Assembly (NCBI GenBank): GCA_008638375.1
Contig: CM018038.1
Span: forward strand, 31,160,753-31,224,752
Direction: 5' to 3'
Length of the DNA: 64,000 nucleotides
Origin: Nyssa sinensis
Lineage: Eukaryota > Streptophyta > Magnoliopsida > Cornales > Nyssaceae
Positions 1 through 12,322 of the stretch are shown piece by piece. Both the position numbers and the translations under genes were made by a program. Within the stretch, counting starts at the first letter, position 1. Each line of letters begins with the position of its first letter. The notes beneath the pieces were generated by a model. It made no database searches, had not been told where the DNA came from, and worked only from the letters and a program-made list of their open reading frames with translations.

Positions 1-1689
1 ACCTTGATTCTCCAAAAAAACAAAGATATGTAGGCAGCCTAAGAAGTCACTTTTGGCTGGGTCATTAATGTTATGTTAAGAAAAGACATGTATATCAATT
101 TCATACACATGGATGTCATGTTCAGAATCGACATATACACCAATTTCATACACTTGAAGGCCATGCTAAGAAAATACATGCACATCAAGGTCGTGCACAT
201 TAAGGTCATGCACATCAAAGCTATTCACATCAATAAGGTGCACACAAGGGGTTTGATATCATGTATATGGGGTTTTTTTGGCCTTATATACCTTTCATTT
301 GGTAAACCTTACCATAGTCTATGTTTCGTCCCTAATAATAAAACCACTATGAGGTTTTGCTTTCCTAAGGTAATTGTCACATTTCAACTGAGAGCTCTTT
401 CAAAGGGTTTTACAAATAGATGGATCATATAAACAAACGATTTCAAACAAGGGGTTCCTTACCTACTTATTTGCACCAAATTGCTTTCTCATTTTCTGAA
501 GTAACTCGTCCTTACTTTATAAGGGGCTCCCTTTGGTCTTGTTCATTCTAAGAGTAACTCATACTCTTAATCATACAAATTTTCCTAATCAAGGGCTCCT
601 TCATGCCAATATATGGACATTTTTTTTTTCATTTAAAGGGTTCTATTTTACACTTGTCACGCCTAAACAACTTTTTCCACATCATAGGTAAAGTCTCCAT
701 CACTTTGGTTTACCCAAAATTTCTTTCATTCAATGATTGCATCCAATATGCTCAGTTAAATGCATAATCTGTTGTGAAAATCAATGATTCTAATTTTCTC
801 AAATGGTTAGACTGAATCATGCTCAAAACATATACTTTAAAATTTTCAAAGGAATCTCCCAAATCATTTGGAAGGGCAAAAATATTTTATCCATGAACTT
901 GAAGATAAGTTTTTAGTTGATCAAATCTTCTAGGCCTTCATATCCTCAGTTCACAACTTGAGCAGATTTTCCCAAATCATCTTCAAAGATGGAAAACCCT
1001 ACCATTCGAAACCGAGCAATGGCTTCGTTCACCTAAGCAACCAACTGGATTGCCAGAGATCTAGGGGCTAGCAGAGTTCAAGCCAAAAGTCAGAATTTTT
1101 TCTAAATGAAACGTCATTTTCAAAAACGGAAAAAACATATTTCATAACATTTTTCTATCATCCAATGAGAACATTTCTTTACTCCTATCTAAGTTGAGTA
1201 AATCCCTTTCACACCTATCTGAGTTGAATACATTTTCATTACTCCTCTCTAAGTTGAGTAAATTTCATATTCCTCTAGCGGAGGCAAGAGGTCTTCATTA
1301 ATATGATTTTTTCATACCTTTCCACACTCTTATCTAAGTTGAGTTCTACCTCCTTCTGTCTAGGTCAAGGTTGTTTCTTGTATATCTTGTTTCACCCCTT
1401 ATCTATGGCAAACATTTTTATCAATTTCTATCATTAGTTGAGTGTATCCATTTGAGTGTAACTCCTTTCAAAGTTGAGTACACTTCTTATTCTCCTATCC
1501 TAAGAGAGAGTCGAGCAACAAGACCTTATGGTTTGTAAATCGATCAAATCCTTCCCAATAGAGTTACACTAAACTCCATCATTCTAGAGGAGATAACCTA
1601 AGTCATCTCCCCAACAAGTCACAAATTTGATCAAGTTATTCTTCCCTTGGAGTTTTTTATTCTCTATTAGAGTCTCAATTCATAAAAAA
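1..1689. other. Decayed retrotransposon-like DNA, no gene seen
   Basis: No open frame here has protein-like composition. The text near position 25 (ATGTAGGCAGCCT) resembles a phrase often seen in the 3' untranslated part of plant gypsy elements, which is a weak hint of origin. The stretch is pyrimidine-rich and has short local repeats such as TAAGTTGAGTA around 1190-1510. No splice-supported exon, RNA gene or regulatory site can be argued. Confidence 0.35.
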
Positions 1690-1975
1690 CTATTAGGATG
1701 AAGTTCCCTTTTAGCTAAGTCGTCTGAGGACGCATTTTATCAAACCTATTAGAATGAAGTTCCCTTCTAGGTAAAATGTTTGAAGACGCAGCCTATCTCG
1801 GCAAACTGTCTAGGGATGTAATCCATCTAGGCAAAAAACCATTTGTGGACAGTAATACATCTAGAAAAAAAAGTCTAAGGACGTAATCCATCTTGGTCAA
1901 ACCGTCTGGGGACGTAATCCTTCTTGGCAAACTTTTGAGGACGTAATCTATTTTGACAATCTGTTCATTAAGGAT
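1690..1975. repeat. Degenerate tandem repeat, about 30-35 bp unit
   Basis: Successive units carry GGACGTAATCCATCTTGGCAAA with spacers of about 30-35 bases (for example near 1810, 1885, 1915 and 1935). Units differ at many positions and by small indels, so the array is old. It runs directly into the 49-bp array on its right. Confidence 0.55.
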
Positions 1976-1977
1976 AA

Positions 1978-2475
1978 TCACATTTTATCATCCTATTAGG
2001 ATAGCGTTCCTTTCGGGTAAGTTTTCTATCGCATCACCATCCTGTTAGGATAGCGTTCCTTTCAGGTAAGCCGTCTATCGCATTACCATCCTGTTATGAT
2101 AGCATTCATTTTTGGTAAGTCAGTCTATCACATTATCATCCTATTAGGATTGCATTCATTTCGGGTAAGCCATCTATTGCATCATTATCTTGTTAGGATA
2201 ACTTTCAGTTTCAAGTAAGCCGTCCATCACACCATATTTTTATCATCTTGTTAGGATAGCATTCTTTCGAGTAAGCCATCTATCGCATCACTATCCTATT
2301 AGGATAACTTTCCTTTCAGGTAAGCCGTCCATTGCACCACATTTTATCATCCTGTTAAGATAGTGTTCATTTGGAGTAAGTCGTCTATCGACATCACTTT
2401 TTATAATACTGTTCGGATAGTATTCCTTTCGGGTAAGCCGTTTATTCCATTCTCCTTTATCAACCTACTAGGATG
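1978..2475. repeat. Tandem array of about 49-bp units, roughly nine to ten copies
   Basis: Each unit has CATCCTGTTAGGATAGC, then TTCCTTTCGGGTAAGCCG, then TCTATCGCATCA. Some units carry an extra run of about 12 bases (ACCACATTTTATC). Copies begin near 1987, 2037, 2086, 2136, 2185, 2246, 2290, 2351 and 2406. The array may be part of a retrotransposon untranslated region, but no flanking LTR could be defined. Confidence 0.7.
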
Positions 2476-2689
2476 GAATTCCCTTTTAGGTAAAACATCT
2501 GGAGAATGTAAGATTATTTCAGGAGAACACAACATCATGAAAGACTTGTTAAGATTATATTTCTTATCAAGTAAGACTTCAAAGAGTCATTTCCTGAGGG
2601 CGAAACCTCACAACAATCTTATCGAGATAAGTCTCTTTAGAGAAATCCAATAAGGACAACATTCCTTTCTACTAGTCACGAACTACGAA

Positions 2690-3135
2690 CGGTCTGATTC
2701 GCTTGATGATGATACATAGGAATCTCATAAAAGAATGAGTCCGACCACGTCAAGCAAAAAAAAAATCACAAATCAAGGTCAAAATGGCTGTCTAAAAAAG
2801 AAAGTATGTATGGTATGTCATCCGTTTTGGGGATTTAGAGAGATCCCGACTGTCTCATTCCCTAAAGGTGGAAAGGAATGCCTCTTACGAAAGATAGAGA
2901 GAGTGAGGAGTCACCAGCTTATTTTTGGGCAAAAAACAAACAAACCCGTTACAAATTGAGCAATACATATGAAAGAAAAGCCCAAGAAATGAAATGAAAT
3001 ATACATTGCTTTGTTTCTTAAATATATACTAATGGACCTTTTGACATGGATCAAATAAAGATAAAGCACTAAAATAAAATGGAAACCAAAGAAATTGGCT
3101 CGGGAGGCCAAGGTACAGAGTGGGAATGTAAAGAC
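2690..3135 (+). repeat. Fragment related to LTR family B
   Basis: The order of phrases matches the start of the family-B LTR copy at 34651: a GGTGGGAAARGAATGCC-type phrase, then GTCACCAGCTTATTTTTGGGC, a CATTGCTTTG phrase, CCTTTTGACATGGAT, and GCTCGGGAGGCCAAGG. In the 34651 copy the equivalents are GTCGTCAGCTAGTTTTAGGC, CAATGCTTTGG, CCCCTTGACATGAAT and ACTCGGGCCAATGAGG. Only this part of the LTR is recognisable; the rest has decayed or was lost. Confidence 0.5.
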
Positions 3136-3387
3136 CTGAAAAATGGGAATAATTTTTTTTTTTGTGATAGAGCAATATTTAAATGTCCTTAATATTTTAT
3201 TATTATTATTATTAATTTTATTCAAGTTAGACTATGGAAATAATGTGAAGAGGGAATAAGGTGTTAACGGGGACCTAACATTGATAAAATAAATAATTAT
3301 ACCGAGCCTTGGCCTTAAGCCAAATTTACTAGCATCTCATAAATTAATATTTATGGAATTGGGAGGTATTATAAAAATATATGTTTA

Positions 3388-3389
<2 letters not shown>

Positions 3390-3429
<40 letters not shown>

Positions 3430-3539
3430 AAACTGAAGGGTTATAAAAGAAAAAAATGGGTTGCTCATATGTAATATATAAATGTATAATATTATAATTA
3501 TATTACTAGAAGCTTCAATGGAAGCTAGCAGGCCACATA

Positions 3540-3579
<40 letters not shown>

Positions 3580-3940
3580 TAAGAACAACCGAAGCTGCTG
3601 GAAAACGTGAGAAAAGGCAACACATAGATGCAATATAATATAATAGGTATAAGGAAAGGAAGGGGCGGTTAGGACTGGCGTACAGCAGGGGCATGTATAT
3701 ATATATATATATATATTCATATAGTGTTGTTGTGGAGTGGGTCAACAAAAAAAAAGGGATGTTCAGGAAAGTGGCATGTGACAGAGAGATGGCGTACATG
3801 TGAGGAGAAAAGAGAAAAAGCAGAAAAAGGGAGAAAAACAAGTCAATAAAGGGGGGTGCAGGGCATTCAGCCAAAAAGAGAGATTTGAAGGGAGAGAGAT
3901 TAGGGATGGTGCAGGAAGTAGCATAGCCGTAGGGTGCAGG

Positions 3941-3971
<31 letters not shown>

Positions 3972-3976
3972 TAAGT
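3390..3976. repeat. Four (TA)n microsatellites in a 600-bp interval
   Basis: Pure or nearly pure TA runs lie at about 3394-3427, 3547-3575, 3698-3716 and 3954-3974. Open frames read through them in several phases give only Tyr-Ile or Ile-Tyr repeats and are artefacts. The interval also has purine-rich GAGAAAAAG stretches. Confidence 0.85.
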
Positions 3977-4406
3977 GAATCAATAAAGTGGAAAACAAGA
4001 GAAGAATTCAGAAAGAGAAATGAGAAAAAAGGGAGAGGCAGTGCTTGGTCGCCGAGTGGATCGAGGCTGGGGTTTCTGCGGGTGGGTCGGCGGGAAAAGT
4101 TACGGCAGATTAGTGAAATTATGTGGTTATATGTGTATTGTGCAACAGTGCAGAGGGATGGAGAAAGGAAATAGAAAGAGAAAGAGGAGCTACGGCTAAG
4201 CCAGACAGTCAGGTCGAGATCGTGCAGGTCGGGTTTGCTAATCGAGTTGTGTTTGGAGATGATGTTTTTGGAATAATTTGGAGAGGCATATATATATATA
4301 TATTTGTGTGTTTATGTGATGCGTTGCAGGGACTGAATCGTGATTGGTTGTGTGCTTAAGCGGGTATGTAAATGATCGAAGCTGCTATTACTATCCACTT
4401 TGAAGA

Positions 4407-4562
4407 ATGAGGAAAACAGAGGAAATAGAAACGGCAAGTCCTCAACAGCATCGGCATCGGCTTAAACCGTGTCCCTGTTCTGCTATTGTGATCCAGGAAG
4501 CTCACCAAATCAGCTTCACTGATTTTCTCAAGCAGCAGAAAGCGTGGATAATGGAAATGTAG
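4407..4562 (+). other. Short coding-like ORF of 51 codons, unrecognised
   Basis: It starts at an ATG (MRKTEEIETASPQQHRH) and ends at TAG. The base composition is less AT-rich than the surroundings, and the residue mix (acidic start, QQHRHRLK, FTDFLKQQKAW) looks more protein-like than the shadow ORFs nearby. I do not recognise a family. It could be a first exon, an exon of a decayed gene, or chance. No convincing donor site or downstream partner was found. Confidence 0.2.
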
Positions 4563-5113
4563 TAGTTGGCTGCTACTAAAGCAAAGTTGTTTGGGGCTTG
4601 GAGTTTGATTAATTACACTAAGCAGCAGTTATGGACTGACCATGATGAGATCGCTAGTTGTTTCTGAGCCCGTGATATTAATCCTTTCCTTCTTTGTTCT
4701 GTTTTCCCATCAGTTCATTTCTATCTTGGTAGATTTGTTTTTGAGAAACTGGGAGGAAGATGTTGTAATTCAAATTTCAGATTTGATTTTGGTATAGCTT
4801 TGGTCTGGTATGGATTTTAGATTAAAATTTGGAAGACCCACTTTCATAATCTGTTGGTTTTTATATAGAGATTGCTGGAATTTAGTTGATCTGACGTTTA
4901 GTTGGGTGTCACTATTTGTTTCTGGTTTCATTGGGCTGTGGCGTTGGATTGATTTGTAGGGGATGTGGATTGTTCAAATGGGGTTTTTGTTTTATTCTAA
5001 TTTGATGGCAGTGAAGGCTTTAATGCTTGTATACCGATTGTTAACTGATGGTGACCCTATTTGGGGCAAGAGATTCTGTATGCGAGTCAGAGAGAGAGAC
5101 TCGAGTGTTGAAT

Positions 5114-5456
5114 ATGTTAGAGTTTAGGGATGAGCCCAGTTATGGGACGAATAGGAGGTCGAGGTCTTATGGAGATTTTGGTAAATCTTTGAAGTAAGAA
5201 AAGAGAAGAGAGGTAACCCCTGTTAGGGAAATGAAACTTGAAAAGGGCTTTGGAGACATTAAATCAGTTGCTTCGACTTTTTAATGGCTTCGACTTCTAG
5301 GTGGTAGTTTGGCTGGAATAACTGCTGCTGGATTGTTTCTGTGATTTCCATGAATTGGTTCATCACTGGTAGAGTCAAGGACACCAATATTTATGTGGGT
5401 GAAGTGGGTTGTAAAGCTGATGTTTGTATTGGAATAAAAGACATGACTGGAGACTT
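5114..5456 (+). pseudogene. Coding-like remnant of an unrecognised gene
   Basis: From an ATG at 5114 the frame reads MLEFRDEPSYGTNRRSRSYG and continues in the same phase through a TAA (5195-5197) into EVTPVREMKLEKGFGDIKSV, then stops at 5282-5284. A further protein-like run in another phase (WFITGRVKDTNIYVGEVGCK) lies at about 5350-5457. The composition looks coding, but the stop and phase change argue for a decayed gene. Its 3' part is cut off at the left end of the LTR-like segment beginning near 5458, consistent with disruption by that insertion. I do not recognise the family. If the TAA region were an intron boundary (GAAGTAAG is a passable donor), the locus might be less broken than it looks. 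Confidence 0.25.
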
Positions 5457-5457
5457 G

Positions 5458-7144
5458 TGACACTCGGCTACAGCCATTCAAAGGTTAGATTTAATTATTG
5501 TTTAGCTAATTTAAATTTTGGATAGAACCTTGTGAAATTACAGTTATGCCCAAGAATTTTGGTTAATTTTGAATTGGCTCAAGTGAATAAAATATTATCT
5601 AATTAAATAATTATTTAAAAGAAAATTACCAGAATGCCCCTGAGTTAAAGGCTAGTCAAACGAACCCCGATTAAAATAAAAGAATAATAAATTTTTATCA
5701 TTTCGAGCATTCCGGACTCAATCGTGGAGTCCGATTTTCAAGAAGATGCCTCGAGAATTAGGAACCCGTGAAGGTACAAAATGACCGTTTTGCCCTTTTT
5801 AGTACAAATGTCCAAACCGAATTCCGCGAAAGCCTAAACTGACTTTGTTCGACGTTTCAGACTCAATGGTAGAGTTTATTTTGGCAAAATAGAAACTTAT
5901 AAAATAAAGACATAAAATTTGATGAATAGCATAATTCAAGTGGCGAATGAATTGAGTAATATTTTATGATTTTAGGGACACCGAAAGGCAAGGAGAAGGT
6001 GACCTTCTGCATTCTTACAGTTAGTTTCGCTACACTAAGAGTACGACTTCTTGGGTTGAGACAAACCCATCAGGTATGGTATTTTGCTAAGTAAGAAATA
6101 GAATTGAGTTAGGAATAATTGCCAAATTGACTTCATGATTCACATATTTGTTTGATTGCGTATATACTTATGTGTTTCTTGTTATCTTCCTGAATGTTTG
6201 GTTGAGTGATTGATGTGGGTCATGACTATATGTATATTCCATGTATTGCCATCGTGTATGATTTATGTTTCAGAGAATTGTTAAAATGATGAATGTGTAA
6301 CTCAAACATGTGATTAAATTAGTTGTTCATGATATGAATACTTGTTGACTGAGCTGTTTGATTTGATGTGATTATTGCTTTAAGTAGAATATGCATAACT
6401 TAAAGCATGCTTCATGTACTGATAAATTGTTTCGTTAAGATCACATCATTGCACGGTGGAATTAGGGCATATTGGCATAGTGTGATTCCTTGGTATGAGT
6501 TGAGCACTTGGTGCTATGCATTATAAGGGTGTAGATCCTGTGGTGAAAAACCCAAAATTGGCCATGGCACTCACGCCAATAGGGACTGGATCGTAAACGT
6601 GAAACATAGTACTCAAGCTATCGGGGAAGGACCGTAAGATGAGACATGGGTGTGGCATAGAGTTTGCATGGGTGCGTCATGCATATTATTCATGTACTAC
6701 ATCACTGACATTGGATGACATGTAGAGATAAATGTACACTTGCACATGCCACGCCTTAATTTTGTTTCTTGCATTAGTATTATATCATACCAGCAGTTGA
6801 GCTGACCCATTCGTCGGATACCATATTTCAGATGAGGATGCCATTGGTACTTGAGACTCGAGGAGTCTCGGAGGACAGATGAGTTGTGGATCTTGGAGGA
6901 TTTTTGGCCTGTTGAGGCATATTTTGATTTTGTATAAGGGCATAAGCTCTAACTATATATATGGTTATTTGTATGTTATGAAGCAACGGGCAAGGCCCTA
7001 TGGATTAGGGATAAAAAACATGAATTGGTTAGTGTTTGAAATGCATGTGATTGTCCTTTATTTATTTAATTATTTCTTTATTACTTTATTTTCTTTTGGT
7101 CTCAGTTACTCGTGCCTCGGGTTCGTGGAAATTTGGGGCGTGAC
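5458..7144 (+). repeat. Del/Tekay-like LTR segment (possible solo LTR)
   Basis: The segment begins TGACACTCGG and ends TCGTGGAAATTTGGGGCGTGACA, close to the ...GGGGCGTGACA end typical of many plant Del/Tekay LTRs. Inside are phrases common in such LTRs: GGACACCGAAAGGCAAGG, GGGTTGAGACAAACCCATCAGG, and a zone around 6440-6880 with repeated GGCACTCACGCCAATAGGGAC-like text. No PBS or PPT adjoins it and I could not confirm a target duplication, so a solo LTR is inferred rather than shown. The ORF at 6879-7292 crosses its end and is not credible. Confidence 0.45.
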
Positions 7145-8843
7145 AGGGAAGGTGTTAGGCACCCACCTCACCCGATCCAAATGGATCAGCCTCAAATATT
7201 CACTTGCAAGACTATTTTCTCATGAGAAAACAGAAGAGAGAGATGTGACTCTGGAAGAGATAAATAATAAAGAATATGACATGAAGAAATAAAATAAAAT
7301 AGAAAAGATAGAAAGAATATCTGACTCGAGCTCGAAGGTATCCTAAGTATTCGTTTAGGAAATGGAATCAAAGTCACATAGTTCTTCAGTTTACCTTTTT
7401 TTTTTTTTTTTTTTTTATCAAGAGTGATAAAAGAGATGAGATCAACGAATCTAAAGAAAACAACTAAGGGTTTGAGAGCATACCTTATTCAATTGTTGGA
7501 GTCGGGCAAATCTCTAGCTAGGAAAATCTAGATCGTAGGCTTCAGTTGGGCAGATCTCCAATTTGTTCTTCGGTTTGGAAAGTGTCTCTTCGGCTTGCTT
7601 CTTAAAGGGAGGTTGTCATTTCGGCAGGACTTCGACCTTGGGAGAGAGAGAGAGTTCTTGGAAAGAGAACTCTAGAATCAAACTAACAGCGTGAGGCTAT
7701 GAAAATTGTGTCTTTCTCTGTCCCTTAAAATTGATGGCCAAGGGGCTTTATTTATAGGAAAATATAAAGCTTTGATCCAAGGGTCTAAGATGAAACCCTA
7801 AAATGGAAGGCTAGGATCATGCCTTGAGTGATAATTATCTAATTAAATAAATAAAAAATTAAATAAGAATGATTATCCTAACTAAATAAATTAATAAATA
7901 ATTTTAAAAATGCACGAACCAAAAGAACTAGGTGTATACATGCAAGAGCCGATAAAATACAAGAGAAATAGAATTTAATTGAAAAATAAACTCTTAAAAT
8001 GAAAATGTCTAGGTTCGATGTATCTCTATTTACGAAAATATCAAGCAACCAGATTTATGGAAACTCTAAAAGTGGAAAGTCGTAATTAAGCCTAAATAGA
8101 CTACTATCACTCAAGATTACCAAATTTCTCCCAATTCAGTAGAGAATCTTTAGATTGCCACAAGACATGTGAAATGACCAAATTACCTCTAATTCGTCAC
8201 TAAAGGGCTAAAATTATCAAAATACCCCCATGTGGGTAAAATGATATAGAAATTACGAAAATGGCCCTTAAGTGACTAAGAAGTCCTATTGAGGGTAGGA
8301 TTGTGCCAAAATTACCAAAATGCCCTTAGTGGGCAAAGAGGTGCCGAATTACCAAAACACCCTTCAGTGGGTAAGAAAGTCCTAACAGAGTAGGACTTTG
8401 TTCAAAAAGGGTCCTAATATGAATAAGACTCTGTCAGGAGGAGTCCTAATGGAATTAGGACTTTGATAGGAGAGTCCTAATGGAAATAAGACTCTATCAA
8501 GAAGAGTCCTAACGGGAATAGGACTCTTGTGAAGAGGAGTCCTAATAGGAATATGACTATGTCAGGAGGAGTCCTAATGGAACTGGGACTCTGGCAAGAG
8601 AGTCTTAGCGAGAATAAAACTTTGTCAAGAGAAGTCCTAATGGGAATAAGACTCTGTTAGAAGAAGTCTTAATAGGAATAAGACTCTATTAGGAGGAGTC
8701 CTAATGGAACTGGGACTTTGGCAGGAGAGTCCTAGCAGGAATAGGACTCTGTCAGGAGGTGTCCTAATGAAAATAAGACTCTATCGGGAAGAGTCCTATT
8801 TGAAGTACTATTTAATCAAGGGTCATAAAATAAGGTGTCTACA
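7145..8843 (+). repeat. LTR family B, copy 1 (5'-truncated)
   Basis: It starts at GGGAAGGTGTTAGGCACCC, a phrase typical of the interior of such LTRs, so the left end is truncated against the Del-like LTR. It ends GGTCATAAAATAAGGTGTCTACA. The copy at 34651-36526 ends with the matching GGTCTCAAAATGAGGTGTCTATA. Both copies share an inner zone reading ATTACCAAAATGCCCTTAGTGGG and both have a minisatellite just before the 3' end. No coding capacity was found. Confidence 0.55.
8385..8805. repeat. Minisatellite of about 32-33 bp inside LTR family B copy 1
   Basis: About 13 units of the form GGAATAGGACTCTGTCAGGA then GGAGTCCTAATG are arranged head to tail. Each unit is partly self-complementary (TAGGACTC against GAGTCCTA), so each strand could form serial hairpins. 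Units differ by substitutions and 1-2 bp indels. The array is not CRISPR-like because there are no unique spacers. Confidence 0.8.
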
Positions 8844-10312
8844 CATACGTTATGGCCAACACGAATGATAGGAACCCTATACGTCGTACATTTGAGGTGC
8901 ATATAAAAAGTGCCCTTGCCCAAAATGGAAAGGCAAAAGATTCTTCCATAGAAAAAGGCTATGGTCATTCCTCTTTGCCATAATGGAAAACCACCACCTG
9001 AACTCATTCTCCCTGACCTCTCACCCATCATTTTCTCCACCGACCTTGTGCTTCTATATTAATTTTCATCTCATCTTTGGTCATTCTAGGAGACAGGCTC
9101 TTAGAAACCCCCATCTTTCACTTATAAAATGCTAACTCACTAATTATTGATCACGATAATCTCTGAGTATTTAAGATGAAGTAAACTTTTAGATCTAGAT
9201 TTTTTAATAAATGAGATCTAAAGTCAAATGATGGATCATAAATTAAAAACATGTGAGTTGTTCACAATAAATGTTGTAGAAAACCTCTATTTATAGGCCT
9301 TTGAAATATATAACTGTTAGATTCAAAAACTATCCGTCCCCCTCCCCCTCCCTTGATTTGTTCAAATTTTGAATTTGAGATTGCTAGATTGACAAAATCA
9401 GTGGACTACATCATAATCCAATCAACTGACCAACTCAACTGATTTGTTTAGGGGCTTGAAGTTTTTTTTATTCAAAACAATCAGTCGACTAGTATTGAGA
9501 ATTAGTTGACTAGTTTTTCAGTACACAAAATTCCTTTCAGAGAATTAGTTGACTGGTTTTATCAAATGATTACTAGTTTTGACAGTGAGTTCAATTTGAG
9601 TACAAAATAGTTAATTAGTCGACTGGATATGAAAGTTGATCGAGTGGTTTACATAGTGTGAAAAACAGGCTTAGGAATCAGTTGTCTGGTTATTGGAACT
9701 GGTCGAATCATTTTAATAGAATAAGTTTATTAACCTGTTTTTCACCAATAATTCATTTTTCAAATAACTTGACTTTTAAACAACTATGATTTGTCAATAT
9801 AGTGTTTTAAAAAATCATTTTATTATTGGTTTAGTTAATCACTTAAATATTTTAAAACTTATGCATAGAAACCTAATTCACATAGAAACCCAAAATAATA
9901 AAAAATTAAGTCTTGTCTTGATTCATTGGGCTTGAGTTTATCTACTTGATTGAATTTAGCTTGGAAGATTGCACTTGGTGTGGATGTCTTCATTTGATGA
10001 ACTTTGATATTTCTTGGTCAACTTTTCTCTTTGACTCATTTGACCTATTTGCATTGTCACTAGATAAAACATTAGTCCTCATATTCAATGCCTTGTAATA
10101 ATAAAAATTACTGAGATGCCTTTGGTTGAAAACCTTTAAGGCTAACAAAGATGTTTCTGTGTATTTTAAAATTACGACAATATGTGTTGTTTACGTCTAT
10201 GACTATGTGTATATGTTAGAATAAAATTTAAGATTCTTACCTTAAAATAGTGGCTCCCAATGGGGTCTACCTCTTCTATTTCAGTAATTCTATTGACATA
10301 TATCCATATATG

Positions 10313-10344
<32 letters not shown>

Positions 10345-12322
10345 GATAGATAGATATTTTCATCGATGTATATATGTATGCACACACGTTTATTCTATTT
10401 ATAACTCTTTCATCTTTGGGTATGGGTTAGTGATTGCTATTTATTTATAGGCTTGATTAGGTTAAAAGTCTTGTAGTGAATGGTTCTAAGATGGCTAATT
10501 TTGATTCTTTTTACCTATACAGATTAATAAGGGGATAAAATTTTATCAATAGTTATTATATTTGATGTTAATGTGTCTAATTTAGTAAAAAGAGATATAG
10601 ATACATAAAATCTGGCAGAGAACAAGGCAAAATTGCATAAAACAAATCTAGGAAAATTTCGCGAATCTACTCGGTTGTGTCTCTAATGAATAAAGCTTTT
10701 ACACTTGTGAGAAAGTTTGCTAACATAGTTAATTTTTATGCAATTTTTAGGAGTTGTAAATTGCACATATCAATTAAGGATGTTATCTTTAAAAGTACAT
10801 TTTCCAAGACGACTATTTTATAAAGTTTAGTCTCTTATTCAAAATCACAAAAGTGAAAAGCATGTCAATGCAATGGTTAAAAGTTTACAACGGTTCTTTT
10901 TGTACCTATGGTTTTGCAATCAATAAGCGAATAAAATGCTTTATTAGTCGTTGGCTGTTTTATTACATTGTGCATTTAATGCTTACATGCTTTGAAAAAG
11001 TTGAGTAAAATTCAGTGAAAATGTCGCAAAAAAATTCGAAGAAGATTGATTTAGTTGTCTGTTATTAATGGGTGTGGACCCTATAGAATTTAATAGTTGT
11101 TGACGACGCTTAATGATGCACAAAGTGTAATAACTGAACAATAAGAATTTACTCAAGTAATTTCATGACCAACTAACTTGTCTTGTAACTACTATTTATG
11201 TGAGTTTGTTGGTTTAGTGATCTTAGTCCCAGCATTTAGTTCTCTAAGTGAGAATTTTCCTTTCTATCTATTTTTGGGAATTACTACACATGGGTTATAA
11301 GATAAGTATCTTATACAATTTTTTCACTTCCCACTTCAGCCGACAGACACTTCATAACTTTCCCTTTTTCTCTAGATAGTGTTTCACCTCTGTTTTCCTC
11401 GATATCTCTTAGGTTTGGTTCGTTGTCAGTATTGCTTGCGTTCTTCTTCTTTCTAGTCACTCCTTGGTGGCTGCCTTTTTTGGTCGATTTTCGGTCCTCC
11501 ATGTTGCCACATTGCATGTACTCAATCTTTCTCATTTTCCTCTTTTTGTACTGTATAGAGATATTTCAATTGATTGATCGATTTCTTAACTTTTAGGCAC
11601 CTCCCTACTTTCATTTTCCCCCAAAATGTTTGAGAAGTAAGTCTTATTTGCAATTTTTTTATATAGGTTTAGGTTACGACTTTGTACTTATGGTGTACTT
11701 TTAACTACCAATTTAATAAGATCCGTTAATCATTTTGGCTTTTATGATTTCTTACTTTTATACTAACTTTTGTTGTAACTGTATGACTGACTTAATCTAA
11801 GAAACCTTCAAGTTACTAGTCATTTCAAATTTTTTTTCCAGGTCTTCTCATTTATGTGCTTGGATTTTTCCTAAAAATGTCGAGGGGTGAGTCTCTATTG
11901 GTGCTTATTGCATCGTTAATTTATGTATTAATAACACTTATAGTACATTTCATTGTACTTGATTTTGTTTGGAAGATGTTTGTTTTACCTTAATAAAGTT
12001 GAGAATTTTTGCATTTTTTGTATCTATAATCTTGTTTCCTCGTTAGAGTACTAACTCTAAAATTTTATAATGATTATCCACCACCTTTTGGATTCTTAGT
12101 TATTGGGTGATAAGACACCATCCATCACTTATAACACAGGACCAGATATCACTTCAACACTTACCACTTTCCAAAACTCCTTCCTTGTTCTATTAGTCTT
12201 ATAAAAAATTTCTCTCTTATCGTTTTCTTTCTCCTATAATCACAATTATTATTGTGATCAGTCCTTATTAGTGATACTAGCGACTGATCTGATCTTAATA
12301 TTACTAATCTTTTCAAAGGTTT
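8844..12322. other. AT-rich non-coding stretch
   Basis: No gene, RNA gene or complete mobile element was recognised. It has a repeated ACTAGTTGACTGGT-type motif around 9360-9720, a (TA)n tract at about 10318-10342 and scattered poly-T. The right end is the insertion site of the Tat-1 element: its last five bases (GGTTT) are the left copy of the target duplication. The DNA left of 12323 should therefore belong to the same locus as the DNA right of 23844. Confidence 0.4.

Noticed and set aside
1978..2475. CRISPR-like array
   Set aside because: Repeat units are contiguous with no unique spacers, and the DNA is plant nuclear. The same applies to 8385-8805, 18781-19092, 36006-36410 and 46080-46990.
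3385..3874. Two overlapping minus-strand ORFs of 111 and 119 codons
   Set aside because: They run through (TA)n microsatellites and consist largely of Ile-Tyr repeats with no conserved domain.
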